Below, in pieces: positions 46,064 to 55,447 of a stretch of 64,000 nucleotides of DNA. The translations under genes and the position numbers were made by a program. The stretch is from Shewanella subflava. Its GTDB lineage: Bacteria > Pseudomonadota > Gammaproteobacteria > Enterobacterales > Shewanellaceae. Location of the stretch: positions 1 through 64,000 of the forward strand of contig NZ_JAPDMX010000033.1 of NCBI RefSeq assembly GCF_025971955.1. The letters run 5' to 3'. Under the pieces are notes generated by a model. The model saw nothing but the letters and a program-made list of their open reading frames with translations. It did not search any database and had not been told where the DNA came from. The stretch's first letter is position 1, and each line of letters begins with the position of its first letter.

Positions 46064-48523
46064 ATGTTAAAGCCACGCTCAGTGATCAAAAAATCAGTAT
46101 TAACCAGTGCCATTACCATAGGGTTACTTGGGTTATCCGCCTGTTCAGAGCAACCATCGGCTAAAGCGGATCAGATTACACCATCGGCGGCAAGCTCAGT
46201 TGCACCTGGCGCTCCAGGCGCTGAACCAGTATGGGCATTTTCAGGTAAAACAGGCATAGGCACCTCGTATGAGCCATACACTGATGGGCAATATCAAGGT
46301 ACAAAAGCGAACCCAATTAGCAAAGTGTGGTTTTCAGTCGCACAGGGCATTTTAACCGAAACCATGTATGGCCTGATCCACAATGCGCAGTTAAAAGAAC
46401 TGCAATTTGTGATTGTCGGCAAGGATTTTATTGATACTGAAAAAGATCATACAAACAGTACCATCGAATATTTACACACTGATGCGCAAGGCCGACCATT
46501 GTCTTTAGCCTATAAAATCATCAATAAAGATAAAGATGGAAAATACCAAATTGAAAAGCATATTTTTACCGATCCAAACCGTGACAGTTTAATGATGAAA
46601 GTGGTATTCACTGCCTTTGAAGATGGGATTACTCCGTACCTTTATGCTAACCCGCATATTGATAATAGTGGTGCTAATGACATCGCTCAGGTTGAAGGCA
46701 ATGCGCTGTTGGCTCATACCAACGCTAACAATTCATCAGTATTAACCATTCGTTCAGATGTTGACTTTGTTAAAGCCAGCGCAGGCTTTGTAGGTACCTC
46801 GGACGGTTTAATTGATTTGGCTGACAATGGCCAATTAGACAATATTTATCAAACCACCGCAGCCGACAATATCCGTGTCGGTAATGTCGCCTTAACCGCG
46901 CAATACCCTACCTTAAATAGCAACAGTTATACGGTTAACTTCACCCTTGGATTTGGTGCCAATAAACAAGCCAGTTTAGACAATGCCAATGCCACCTTAG
47001 CATTGGGTTATGACGCGGTATTAAGCGCATACCTTGGTGATGAAAAGCATGTGGGCTGGAAAGATTATATTTCCTCACTTGCCCCGCTTACCACCATGGC
47101 CAATAACACCACAGATGGCGGCAAATTACTTTACGCCAGTGCGCTAGTGTTAAAAGCTCAGGAAGATAAAACCCATGCAGGGGCCTTAATTGCCTCTTTA
47201 TCTAACCCTTGGGGTGACACGGTTTCTGCCAAAGTGGGTAGTACAGGCTATAAAGCCGTTTGGCCGCGTGATTTTTACCAATGTGCCATGGCATTTTTAG
47301 CCATGGGCGACACCCAGACGCCTAAAGTGGCATTTGAATACCTGAAAAAAGTTCAGGTTACAGAGAATACCCCCGGTTATGAAGGCACGCCAGGATGGTT
47401 TTTACAAAAAACCCATGTTGATGGCGAAATTGAATGGGTGGGTGTACAGCTTGATCAAACCGCAATGCCAATCATGTTAGGATGGAAGTTGTGGCAAGCG
47501 GGTGTACTATCCGATGCTGAAGCAACTCACTGGTATCAACAAATGCTTAAACCTGCTGCAGACTTTTTAATCACTGGCGGTAAGGTAAAACTGGATTGGA
47601 ATGATACCCAAATCAATCCTCCTAGTACCCAACAAGAGCGCTGGGAAGAACAAGCAGGTTATTCGCCATCCACCACAGCTGCTGTAATAGCGGGTCTAGT
47701 GGCGGCAAGTGAGCTTGCTACCCTCGCGAAAGATAAAAGTAGCTCAGACTACTTGAACGCCGCCCGTAAACTCGAATCTGAATTATCGACGACTATGGTA
47801 ACTAACACTGGTGCATTTGCGCAAAATAATCAGGGAGAGACTAAGCCGTTTTATCTGCGTATAAGTCCAAATGGTACCCCAAATACCGCGGATAAATTAC
47901 TCGATAATAATGGTAAAACGGGCATCGACCAGCGCTTAATTTTAGATGCGGGATTTTTAGAGTTGGTACGCTATGGGGTGAAAAATGCCCAAGATCCTAT
48001 TATTCAAAATAGTGTCATGCTGGTGGATAATACAAACATTGAAGATAACTTAAGAGTAAAATACGAATTTAATGCCAAAGATGGTACTACAATTCCAGGT
48101 TATCGACGTTATGGCAACGATGGCTATGGCGAAGATACTGTCACAGGTTTAAGTTATGCTGAAAAAGGCAATACTGAGCAGCAGCGAGGACGCGTATGGC
48201 CATTCTTTACCGGTGAGCGCGGTCATTATGAGTTAGCGCTGGCAAAATCAACTGGTAACCTTACGCCAGAAACAAAAAGCCAACTACTCAACACCTATGT
48301 ACAAGGCATGGAAACTTTTGCCAACCAAGGGTTAATGTTACCCGAACAATCTTGGGATGGCGTTGGCAATGTAACACGTTACCAGTACGCGTTAGGGCAA
48401 GGGACAAATTCAGCCACGCCTTTAGCTTGGACTCACGCTGAATATGTTAAATTGGTTCGCTCCATGACGGATGAACAGGTGTGGGACCACTACCCTATTG
48501 TTGAGCAGAAGCTCACACCTTAG
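46064..48523 (+). CDS. GH15 glucoamylase lipoprotein
   Basis: 819 residues from the ATG at 46064 (GGGG site 8 bp upstream; the TTG at 46052 is rejected). Lipobox LSAC at about residues 25-28 anchors it to a membrane. A glucodextranase-type beta N-domain (about 55-310) precedes the (alpha/alpha)6 catalytic domain: KAVWPRDFYQCAMAFLAMGD, catalytic acid Glu in WEEQAGYSPST, catalytic base Glu in LPEQSWDG. It releases glucose from the non-reducing ends of starch fragments. It is the second gene of the permease operon and is followed by a terminator. Confidence 0.92.
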   Translation: MLKPRSVIKKSVLTSAITIGLLGLSACSEQPSAKADQITPSAASSVAPGAPGAEPVWAFSGKTGIGTSYEPYTDGQYQGTKANPISKVWFSVAQGILTETMYGLIHNAQLKELQFVIVGKDFIDTEKDHTNSTIEYLHTDAQGRPLSLAYKIINKDKDGKYQIEKHIFTDPNRDSLMMKVVFTAFEDGITPYLYANPHIDNSGANDIAQVEGNALLAHTNANNSSVLTIRSDVDFVKASAGFVGTSDGLIDLADNGQLDNIYQTTAADNIRVGNVALTAQYPTLNSNSYTVNFTLGFGANKQASLDNANATLALGYDAVLSAYLGDEKHVGWKDYISSLAPLTTMANNTTDGGKLLYASALVLKAQEDKTHAGALIASLSNPWGDTVSAKVGSTGYKAVWPRDFYQCAMAFLAMGDTQTPKVAFEYLKKVQVTENTPGYEGTPGWFLQKTHVDGEIEWVGVQLDQTAMPIMLGWKLWQAGVLSDAEATHWYQQMLKPAADFLITGGKVKLDWNDTQINPPSTQQERWEEQAGYSPSTTAAVIAGLVAASELATLAKDKSSSDYLNAARKLESELSTTMVTNTGAFAQNNQGETKPFYLRISPNGTPNTADKLLDNNGKTGIDQRLILDAGFLELVRYGVKNAQDPIIQNSVMLVDNTNIEDNLRVKYEFNAKDGTTIPGYRRYGNDGYGEDTVTGLSYAEKGNTEQQRGRVWPFFTGERGHYELALAKSTGNLTPETKSQLLNTYVQGMETFANQGLMLPEQSWDGVGNVTRYQYALGQGTNSATPLAWTHAEYVKLVRSMTDEQVWDHYPIVEQKLTP

Positions 48524-48594
48524 TATCGATATAAACCATCAACCATACGGTCAAGGTCGCAACCATCTCCCCCACGATGGAATAAACCCCCATT

Positions 48595-48630
48595 AATACC
48601 GCTAAACAGACAAGTTTGGCGGTATTTTTT
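48595..48630 (+). terminator. Terminator of the permease-glucoamylase operon
   Basis: A 13-bp stem AATACCGCTAAAC with GTTTGGCGGTATT (one G-T pair), followed by a T run. Confidence 0.9.
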
Positions 48631-48741
48631 ATCTGTTTAGCTTGTTAATTAACAATGAAATTGATACTACTAGCTGTGCAACTTTGGTATAAAGCCACCA
48701 AATATTAGCTTAATAAAATCTCAAAATTAGGATATTAAACA

Positions 48742-49125
48742 ATGGAATGGTATGTAAAAGTATTAAAACAATATTTTGTATTCAGTGGACGAGCGCGCCG
48801 TAAAGAATATTGGATGTTTACCTTATTCAACTTTATCGTCAGCTTCGTACTATCACTGATTGATATGGGCATTGGCAGTTTTGATGAAATCACAGGTTTG
48901 GGTGCTCTAAGCGGCGTTTATACCCTATTAGTGCTTATTCCAAGTATTGCGGTTGCAGTGAGACGCTTACATGACACTAATCATTCTGGCTGGTGGTTAT
49001 TCATTGGTTTAATCCCATTACTGGGCGCCTTATTCTTATTAGTGGTATTCTGTTTTGATAGTAAAGAAGATAATGAATATGGTCCAAACCCTAAAATGTT
49101 AGCTGATAATGAATTAAACGCGTAA
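48742..49125 (+). CDS. DUF805 inner-membrane protein
   Basis: A 127-residue member of the YhaH/YiiQ-like DUF805 family with three to four membrane helices. The family motifs are present: FSGRARRKEYWMFTLFN near the N-terminus, RRLHDTNHSGWW in the middle and GPNPK near the end. AGGA lies 8 bp before the ATG. Function is unknown in the whole family. It is monocistronic and convergent with the DUF808 gene. Confidence 0.9.
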   Translation: MEWYVKVLKQYFVFSGRARRKEYWMFTLFNFIVSFVLSLIDMGIGSFDEITGLGALSGVYTLLVLIPSIAVAVRRLHDTNHSGWWLFIGLIPLLGALFLLVVFCFDSKEDNEYGPNPKMLADNELNA

Positions 49126-49442
49126 TTGACAATCAAAGGTCAGTTGATAAATTATGCAATCGGCTATTTTTCTGTCAGGCAATCACTAATGAACGCCGTT
49201 TAGCCCGCTAAATAAGTGAATTTGCGGGCAAAATGACTGGGAAATAGCCCCTATTCGCTGCAAAAACAATCTCTACAGATCAACACGCCCCAGTACATAT
49301 TATTGAAGTTGAAAAATAACAGATCAAAACTAAAAAGCATATTGTCGCGTTTAAGCGCATCAATATGCTTTTTGTCGGCAACGGTTGAAGTTATCTATCA
49401 GCACTCAATCAAACCTTATCAATACCCATCTTTAAGGGGTAA
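49126..49442. other. Convergent intergenic region with bidirectional terminator
   Basis: About 317 bp. GCCCGC/GCGGGC forms a hairpin near 49207-49230, and the long stem AAAAAGCATATTG/CAATATGCTTTTT at 49332-49373 can terminate transcripts from both sides. No gene is visible. Confidence 0.55.
49332..49376. terminator. Bidirectional terminator, DUF805 / DUF808
   Basis: A perfect 13-bp stem with A/T tracts on each side and an inner GCGT/GCGC pairing; it lies between converging genes. Confidence 0.85.
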
Positions 49443-50381
49443 CTAACCGCGTAATTTTTGCACTATTGTCATTAGCGCTAATGCTATCGCTCCCGCAACA
49501 ACCCCGAATAAAGCATTTAATACACTTGGCGTGATTGCCGCTAACACTGCGCCGATATAGTCGAAATAAGAGACCCACCCGCTTGCTTGCTCAAACAACT
49601 CGCTTATAACATGCAAGCCGTGGGTGAGAATTCCGCCGCCGACCATAAACATGGCAATAGTACCAACAACGGTTAATGTTTTCATTAAATAAGGGGCGGC
49701 GAGAATTAATTTTAACCCCAAATAACGCCCAAAGCGGGTCCATACCCCCTCACCTTGACGCTTATTCAGGTAAAAACCTAGGTCATCTATTTTTACAATC
49801 CCGGCGACTAATCCATAAACACCAACGGTCATCACTATGGCAATGACAGACAAGGTGAGAAATTGGTTCATTAAGTCTGATCCCGCAACGACGCCTAAAC
49901 TAATGGCAATGATCTCAGCTGACAATACAAAATCCGTTCGAATGGCCCCCTTTACCTTTTCTTGTTCATAGGCCCGTAAATCTTGTACATCTTGGGCCAA
50001 TTTTTGTTCAACCATATTATCATTGAGTGAATTTTCTTGCTGACGATGAGTATAGGAATGGTGTAGTTTTTCGAATCCCTCATAACACAAGAATAAGCCG
50101 CCGAACATTAATAGCGGCGTAATGGCCCAGGGAATAAAAGCGCTGATCACTAATGCCGCAGGCACCAATATCAGTTTATTACGAAAAGAGCCTTTGGCAA
50201 CCGCCCATACTACGGGTAACTCTCGTTCAGCTGCCACGCCCGAAACTTGCTGAGCATTTAATGCTAAATCATCCCCCAATACCCCTGCCGTTTTACGTGC
50301 GGCAACTTTACTCATGGCAGCAACATCGTCCAAAATCGTTGCTATATCATCAAGTAATGTCAGTAAACTTGCACCTGCCAT
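49443..50381 (-). CDS. DUF808 (YedI-like) inner-membrane protein
   Basis: 312 residues from the ATG at 50381, where the family sequence MAGASLLTLLDDIATILDDVAAMSKVAARKTAG begins (quoted in part: LLTLLDDIATILDD). AAGGA lies 14 bp upstream; the longer in-frame start overlaps the previous gene. About eight membrane helices and a charged loop around 115-160. E. coli YedI is of unknown function. It lies 26 bp after the outer-membrane-type gene upstream, so it is probably co-transcribed with it. Confidence 0.88.
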   Translation of the reverse strand: MAGASLLTLLDDIATILDDVAAMSKVAARKTAGVLGDDLALNAQQVSGVAAERELPVVWAVAKGSFRNKLILVPAALVISAFIPWAITPLLMFGGLFLCYEGFEKLHHSYTHRQQENSLNDNMVEQKLAQDVQDLRAYEQEKVKGAIRTDFVLSAEIIAISLGVVAGSDLMNQFLTLSVIAIVMTVGVYGLVAGIVKIDDLGFYLNKRQGEGVWTRFGRYLGLKLILAAPYLMKTLTVVGTIAMFMVGGGILTHGLHVISELFEQASGWVSYFDYIGAVLAAITPSVLNALFGVVAGAIALALMTIVQKLRG

Positions 50382-50407
50382 AATCTGGTTATTCCTTATT
50401 AAACGCG

Positions 50408-51331
50408 TTATAACGCATACTGCCAAAGTAAGCCAAATGAATCAAAATCGTTACCAATGCGCGTAATCACACCTGTATTCGCGTAAAACTTCAGGCTATG
50501 CTGTTGATTTAACGCTAACGAATAAGTGAGGCCAAAACGAGAGTTGTCCTGTTCATCGTTGGCATCCACACCATCTTTACGGGTTTGTCCGCCGATAAAG
50601 TAATTTGCGCTCAACGATAGCCACTGCCCTTTGGCCAAACTGTAGATGAGATGACCTTGAAGTGAATATTGTGGCGCTTTCTCTAAATAAATTCCGTTAT
50701 AAAACTCATCGTTGTCTTGATATAAGCGCACCGTAGTATTTGCGCTGTAATACCAATGACCTACTTTATACGACACACCAAAACCGGGTCTGAACACCCA
50801 TTGATTTGCACCAATATTGACTAATTTACTCGCATCATAATCCCCTAACGGAGCTGTTACCTGCAAACTCGCTCCCATCACAAAACCTTCTTGGTATTGG
50901 GCAAATTCTTGACGAGTTAAAGACGGCGCACCATAAAAATTCCATGTTAATCTGAATGTCGGATCGCTAAAACCACAACGTTCGCCTTCAACATATTCAC
51001 CCTGAAATATTGCCGAACCGCTTATACAGACTCGACTTGCAGCCATGTCGAATTTTGACGAACTGCCCCCTAAATCAAACGTGGTTGCATAACCTAAAAT
51101 ACCAGCATTGATTTCGACATCAGAATCTTTCAATGGCACTTCAGGCGCTGGCGATAAACCGCCCTGAGAACGGCCATAACCGGCGGCCAAAAAGTGCATA
51201 TCGATTGGAATATTGGAATAACTGCGAGGCTCTAAATCTTGTGCCAAACCCTGCAAGCTTAACAAGCTGCTCATGAGGCAAAAAGGAAGGATTAACGGTT
51301 TAATCAAATGTTGAAATGGTAGCGTTGGCAT
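50408..51331 (-). CDS. Putative outer-membrane beta-barrel (SphA/MetA-type transporter)
   Basis: 307 residues. A signal peptide (residues 1-30, ending LSLQGLAQ) is followed by alternating aromatic/polar strands and a C-terminus LLWQYAL. It resembles the protein family annotated as phenol-degradation meta pathway (PF13557), a set of small barrels for hydrophobic substrates. I am fairly sure of the barrel and less of the substrate. ATG at 51331 follows AAAGGA; the ATG at 51382 is rejected because it adds residues before a clean signal peptide. It is upstream of the DUF808 gene. Confidence 0.7.
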   Translation of the reverse strand: MPTLPFQHLIKPLILPFCLMSSLLSLQGLAQDLEPRSYSNIPIDMHFLAAGYGRSQGGLSPAPEVPLKDSDVEINAGILGYATTFDLGGSSSKFDMAASRVCISGSAIFQGEYVEGERCGFSDPTFRLTWNFYGAPSLTRQEFAQYQEGFVMGASLQVTAPLGDYDASKLVNIGANQWVFRPGFGVSYKVGHWYYSANTTVRLYQDNDEFYNGIYLEKAPQYSLQGHLIYSLAKGQWLSLSANYFIGGQTRKDGVDANDEQDNSRFGLTYSLALNQQHSLKFYANTGVITRIGNDFDSFGLLWQYAL

Positions 51332-51416
51332 TGAATCTATCAGTCCTTTAATGATTATTGCAACATAAACACACTGCATCACAGTGTGTTTACTGAGCTA
51401 ATTTATTACCCTAAAA

Positions 51417-52448
51417 TTAATCAGTGGTGGCACCACATGATTGACGAACAACAAGATTAGTTGGGATCAACATGGGAGAAACCGCTTGGCCACGAATAAG
51501 CTTTAATAAACTTTCAACCAATATTTCACCGGCCAGTTGGGTGTTTTGCTTAATGGTAGTCAATGATGGATTAGCGAAACTGGCCACTGGAATATCATCA
51601 TAACCAATAATGGCAACATCCGTTGGCACGGTTACACCGCGTTTCTTCAACGCCCGTAATGCACCAATGGCGATTAAATCACTGGCCGCAAAGATGGCAT
51701 CAAACGCTATTCCTTTATCCATCAGTGCATTAGCAGCATCAAATCCTGAGCTTTCAGTGCTTATGGCATCAAACTGCAATTGTTTGTTCGGCTTAATTTG
51801 CTGTGATTTTAAGGCTTCACAATGACCAAGATAGCGATCTCTAAATTCAGGGCTATGGCTCGATGCATCACCTAAAAATGCAATTTTTTTTCGACCTTGG
51901 GCGAGCATATGTTCAGTAGCAATCACGCCACCTTGATGGTTATCGCAACCGATAGATAAGACGGATTTATTATTGTGTTCGGCACCCCAAATAACAAAGT
52001 GAGTGTTTTGTGCCAGTAATTTCTCCAGCTTATGGGCGTAATCCATGTAGTCGCCATAGCCTAATAAAATAATACCATCAGCTTTATTGCTGTCTTCGTA
52101 ATCAGCATGCCAATCACTTGAAAGCTGTTGAAATGACACTAATAAATCATAACCTTGCTGGGCAGTTGCACGTGTGATTGATCCCAACATAGACAAAAAG
52201 AACGGATTAATCATAGAATCATCATTAGTCGGATCTTCACAGATTAATAATGCCAAAGTGTGACTATTCTGAGTCCGCAAATTACTGGCATTCTTATCAA
52301 CTTTATAGTTCATTTCTTTGGCAATGGCCTGAATGCGCTGCCGAGTTTCTAAATTTACTAAAGGGCTGTTTCTTAACGCGCGTGAAACCGTAGATTGGGA
52401 AACGCCTGCGCGATAAGCAATATCAATCGATGTTGCTTTAGATGCCAT
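51417..52448 (-). CDS. malR: LacI-family regulator, candidate maltodextrin regulator
   Basis: 343 residues from the ATG at 52448, at the family start just before the HTH. The HTH reads TSIDIAYRAGVSQSTVSRAL with hinge helix around 45-58 (KVDKNASNLRT). The periplasmic-binding-like effector domain includes IILLGYGDYMDY and ASDLIAIGALRALKKRGV. It lies at the end of the starch locus and is the only LacI-type gene in the window, making it the natural candidate for the four CG-centred palindromes. That link is inference. No copy of the palindrome precedes this gene itself. Confidence 0.85.
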   Translation of the reverse strand: MASKATSIDIAYRAGVSQSTVSRALRNSPLVNLETRQRIQAIAKEMNYKVDKNASNLRTQNSHTLALLICEDPTNDDSMINPFFLSMLGSITRATAQQGYDLLVSFQQLSSDWHADYEDSNKADGIILLGYGDYMDYAHKLEKLLAQNTHFVIWGAEHNNKSVLSIGCDNHQGGVIATEHMLAQGRKKIAFLGDASSHSPEFRDRYLGHCEALKSQQIKPNKQLQFDAISTESSGFDAANALMDKGIAFDAIFAASDLIAIGALRALKKRGVTVPTDVAIIGYDDIPVASFANPSLTTIKQNTQLAGEILVESLLKLIRGQAVSPMLIPTNLVVRQSCGATTD

Positions 52449-52492
52449 GTTTATCGCTCTACCTTTGTCAAAATACACATATCAGTTTTCAA

Positions 52493-53206
52493 TTAAAGTC
52501 CTAACTCATTCAATAAATGATCCGCTTCAGCCACTGCTACGCCTTTAATACTTTGCTCTTGTTTAGGTTTCGTTTTAGTCACTTTGTTAGCAAGTACATT
52601 CTGTTGGCGGTGAGTTTCAATGAGAGAGTCGGGATCGAACTCTTCATCCATTTCAAAATCTTCAGAACGCATAAATTCAGTTTTATCCATCGCAAACTCA
52701 AGATAAAAAATATGGTTATTTTCAGTTTTAAATGACACTCGGCGTGCAACGGCATTATCAAGGTTAGTATCAACAGAAATGGTCAACTCTTTGTTGATTG
52801 TCAGCATTTTAGGTTGGCTTTGACTAATGGATGTTTGCAGTTCTTTCGAAATTTTGCCGATAAAATCCCCCAAAATCTGATTCATCAGCTCGCCCATGAC
52901 ATTGGCAACATCATCTGAAGTATGTGAAAAAGCCAGTTCAGTTTCTGGCATTCCCATGTTAATCATATAACGGCGGTAGATTTCGATGGCAGCATCAGCT
53001 GAAAAGTTGATCACTACTAGGCCTGAAAATCCCCCATCAAAAATAGAAAAGCAGCCTAAGTCCGGTTTTAATCGGGTACGTGAAATAGATTGCACCATGC
53101 CTGCGTGAGTCACCTGACTTGCACTGGTGCTGGAAAGTACATGGGAAACTGAATGGCAGAGTTTTAACAAAATATCGTCATTGTTAACGGTTTGATATGC
53201 ATTCAT
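52493..53206 (-). CDS. DUF3334 protein, CheX/CheC-like
   Basis: 237 residues, soluble. The middle region (ISADAAIEIYRRY-like strand/helix followed by SDDVANVMGELMNQILGDF) resembles the CheX/CheC phosphatase fold, where a Glu-x-x-Asn pair on a helix dephosphorylates CheY-P. Here GELMN supplies Glu and Asn with matching spacing. The C-terminal 50 residues are charged and probably disordered. It is divergent from a chemoreceptor gene (261 bp between starts), which fits a chemotaxis role. The phosphatase activity is inference. Confidence 0.7.
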   Translation of the reverse strand: MNAYQTVNNDDILLKLCHSVSHVLSSTSASQVTHAGMVQSISRTRLKPDLGCFSIFDGGFSGLVVINFSADAAIEIYRRYMINMGMPETELAFSHTSDDVANVMGELMNQILGDFIGKISKELQTSISQSQPKMLTINKELTISVDTNLDNAVARRVSFKTENNHIFYLEFAMDKTEFMRSEDFEMDEEFDPDSLIETHRQQNVLANKVTKTKPKQEQSIKGVAVAEADHLLNELGL

Positions 53207-53467
53207 GTTGGAGATACCTTATTTTTATAATTAGTCTAATCTTGCGGGTAAAATGATAAAAAATCAAAATTAAAACAACTCTTTAGCTTATTAAGTCAGC
53301 TAAAAAATTGTGCTATAAATTAACCTATTGATTTAAAGTAAATTTTAATTAGGTAGCCAAAGAGCAGTGTTTGATAATATTTTCTTGGTCGCTTCACAAA
53401 TCTATGACAATAAGCACTACAAACTTCGCTAACTCTTATATCCTACTCCCCATCTTGAGTTGACAAT

Positions 53468-55084
53468 ATGAGAACACAAATGATCGCTTCATTACGCCAG
53501 TTAACCATTTTAAAGCGCTTATTCATTATGCTTATCTTAGCGGCTATCGGCACTGTGTGTTTTGGCAGCTTTTCTGTCAAAGAACAATATGACAATTTAA
53601 TCGATGAAAAACACCATCAACTAGAAAGCAATCTCGCCCTTTTTATCGCAATAGCCAATGAATTAACATCAAATAAAACTGAAGATCCGCAACTTATTGA
53701 GCTACTCGATGGTATCAATCAACACAGTCAAAATCCCATTTATTTATTTGACGCTAATAAACAATTACTGTCGCAAACAACTGATCCACTTTTTAGCACC
53801 AATATTGCCAATTTAACTGATAGCCACGGTCAATTAAGTTTGAGCCAATTATTTGATCAAGCTAAAACCCGCACCTTCGCCAGTGCCAGTATTGAATTCA
53901 ATATTCAAGGTCGCTCGCACATCCGCTTATTAGCCAGTATGTATGACCAGCAACGAGACGTTTTCCTTGTATCGAATGCAGACACCGATGATATTAACGC
54001 CAACCTCAGCGCAATTACCCTCGATTATTTAATTATCATGCTGTTGATTTCAGTGCCCATTTTTATCTTTTTCTTATTACTGAATAGTTCAATCACTACC
54101 CCAATTAATACTGCTATCGCGACCATGCAGGACATTGCTGCGGGTGAAGGAGATTTACGTAAACGTCTAGATGAAAATGGTAAAGATGAAGTCTCTGAAT
54201 TAGCAAAAGCATTCAATTTATTTGTGATAAAAATTGCCGATGTGGTCGGCGAGCTTAACCCGATTGGAAAGCAACTGAATATTAATGCCACTGAATTATT
54301 AACCGCAGTAAGTACCTCTCAACACAGCAGCCAAAACGTCAATCAAGAAACCCAAAGCGTAGCCGCAGCAATTCATCAAATGCTGATGACCACCCAAGAC
54401 ATGGCGCGTAATACTCAGCAAACGGCAGAAAGTGCAAATGAAGTAACAACTCAAGCTCAGCATGGGCAAAAGTTGATGCAATTAACCGTGAGCCAAAGTG
54501 AAGCCCTAGGCAATGAATTACGCCATAATGTCCAAGTCAGTGAGACGCTGTCACAATCATCCAATGAAATCAGCTCAATTTTAGACGTCATTAAAGCCAT
54601 TGCAGATCAAACTAACCTACTTGCACTCAATGCTGCAATTGAAGCCGCAAGAGCAGGAAGTCATGGACGAGGATTTGCGGTTGTGGCTGATGAAGTAAGG
54701 GCTCTGGCAAATAGAACCCAAGATTCAACCAACGAGATTAATCAAATCGTCGTAAAAATTCATCAAGGCATTGCCTTATTAAAGCAAAGTAATAGCCAAA
54801 CTTTACAGCAATCGGATGATTTACAATCAAAGGCTCGCCAATCAAGCGAGGCAATGGCAATCATATTGTCACTGGTTGGCAATATTAATGATATGACCAA
54901 CCAATTGGCCAGCGCCACAGAACAACAGGCGATGGTCACCGAAGAGGTGAATATGAATATCAATGCAATTTCAAATCTCACCGACCAAGTAGTCAAAGCC
55001 AATAAAACCAATGAAAATGAGGCCAATGCGTTACAATCCATTAGCAAGAAAATGGATAATACCCTGCAACAATTTAAGATTTAG
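53468..55084 (+). CDS. Methyl-accepting chemotaxis protein
   Basis: A 538-residue inner-membrane receptor. TM1 at about 17-36 ([18 protein letters not shown]), periplasmic sensor at about 40-178 with no domain I recognise, TM2 at about 184-206 ([18 protein letters not shown]), HAMP at about 207-260, then the coiled-coil signalling domain with the hairpin tip [18 protein letters not shown] and [15 protein letters not shown]. It passes signals to CheA/CheW. No C-terminal methylase-tether pentapeptide is seen. It is followed at 97 bp by ptsH. Confidence 0.92.
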   Translation: MRTQMIASLRQLTILKRLFIMLILAAIGTVCFGSFSVKEQYDNLIDEKHHQLESNLALFIAIANELTSNKTEDPQLIELLDGINQHSQNPIYLFDANKQLLSQTTDPLFSTNIANLTDSHGQLSLSQLFDQAKTRTFASASIEFNIQGRSHIRLLASMYDQQRDVFLVSNADTDDINANLSAITLDYLIIMLLISVPIFIFFLLLNSSITTPINTAIATMQDIAAGEGDLRKRLDENGKDEVSELAKAFNLFVIKIADVVGELNPIGKQLNINATELLTAVSTSQHSSQNVNQETQSVAAAIHQMLMTTQDMARNTQQTAESANEVTTQAQHGQKLMQLTVSQSEALGNELRHNVQVSETLSQSSNEISSILDVIKAIADQTNLLALNAAIEAARAGSHGRGFAVVADEVRALANRTQDSTNEINQIVVKIHQGIALLKQSNSQTLQQSDDLQSKARQSSEAMAIILSLVGNINDMTNQLASATEQQAMVTEEVNMNINAISNLTDQVVKANKTNENEANALQSISKKMDNTLQQFKI

Positions 55085-55180
55085 CCCACAAAAAAGCGAA
55101 TCGAATTGCTTGCTTTGATGGCTTGTTACATTAAGGTATAGTAATTCGGTTTTAGCCTTAATCCTTAAAAAGGGTCCATC

Positions 55181-55438
55181 ATGTATCAAAAAACCGTTAC
55201 CATTACCGCTCAGCACGGTATTCACACTCGACCAGCAGCTTTACTTGTTAAAGAAGCCAAAAGCTTTGATTGTGATGTGATAGTTGAATGTAATGGTAAA
55301 CAAGCGAGTGCTAAAAGTTTATTTAAACTCCAAACCCTAGGATTATATCAAGGGGTTGAAGTAACGGTGCTAGCACAGGGAGAGCAAGCTCAGCAGGCCG
55401 TTGAACGGGTATCTGAACTTCTCATTACCTTAAGCTAA
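55181..55438 (+). CDS. ptsH: Phosphocarrier HPr
   Basis: An 85-residue phosphotransferase carrier. His15 is in [16 protein letters not shown] and the Ser46 region reads [13 protein letters not shown]. It takes phosphate from EI and passes it to EIIA proteins. AAGGG precedes the ATG, and ptsI follows after 9 bp. Confidence 0.96.
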   Translation: MYQKTVTITAQHGIHTRPAALLVKEAKSFDCDVIVECNGKQASAKSLFKLQTLGLYQGVEVTVLAQGEQAQQAVERVSELLITLS

Positions 55439-55447
55439 GAGGTTATC

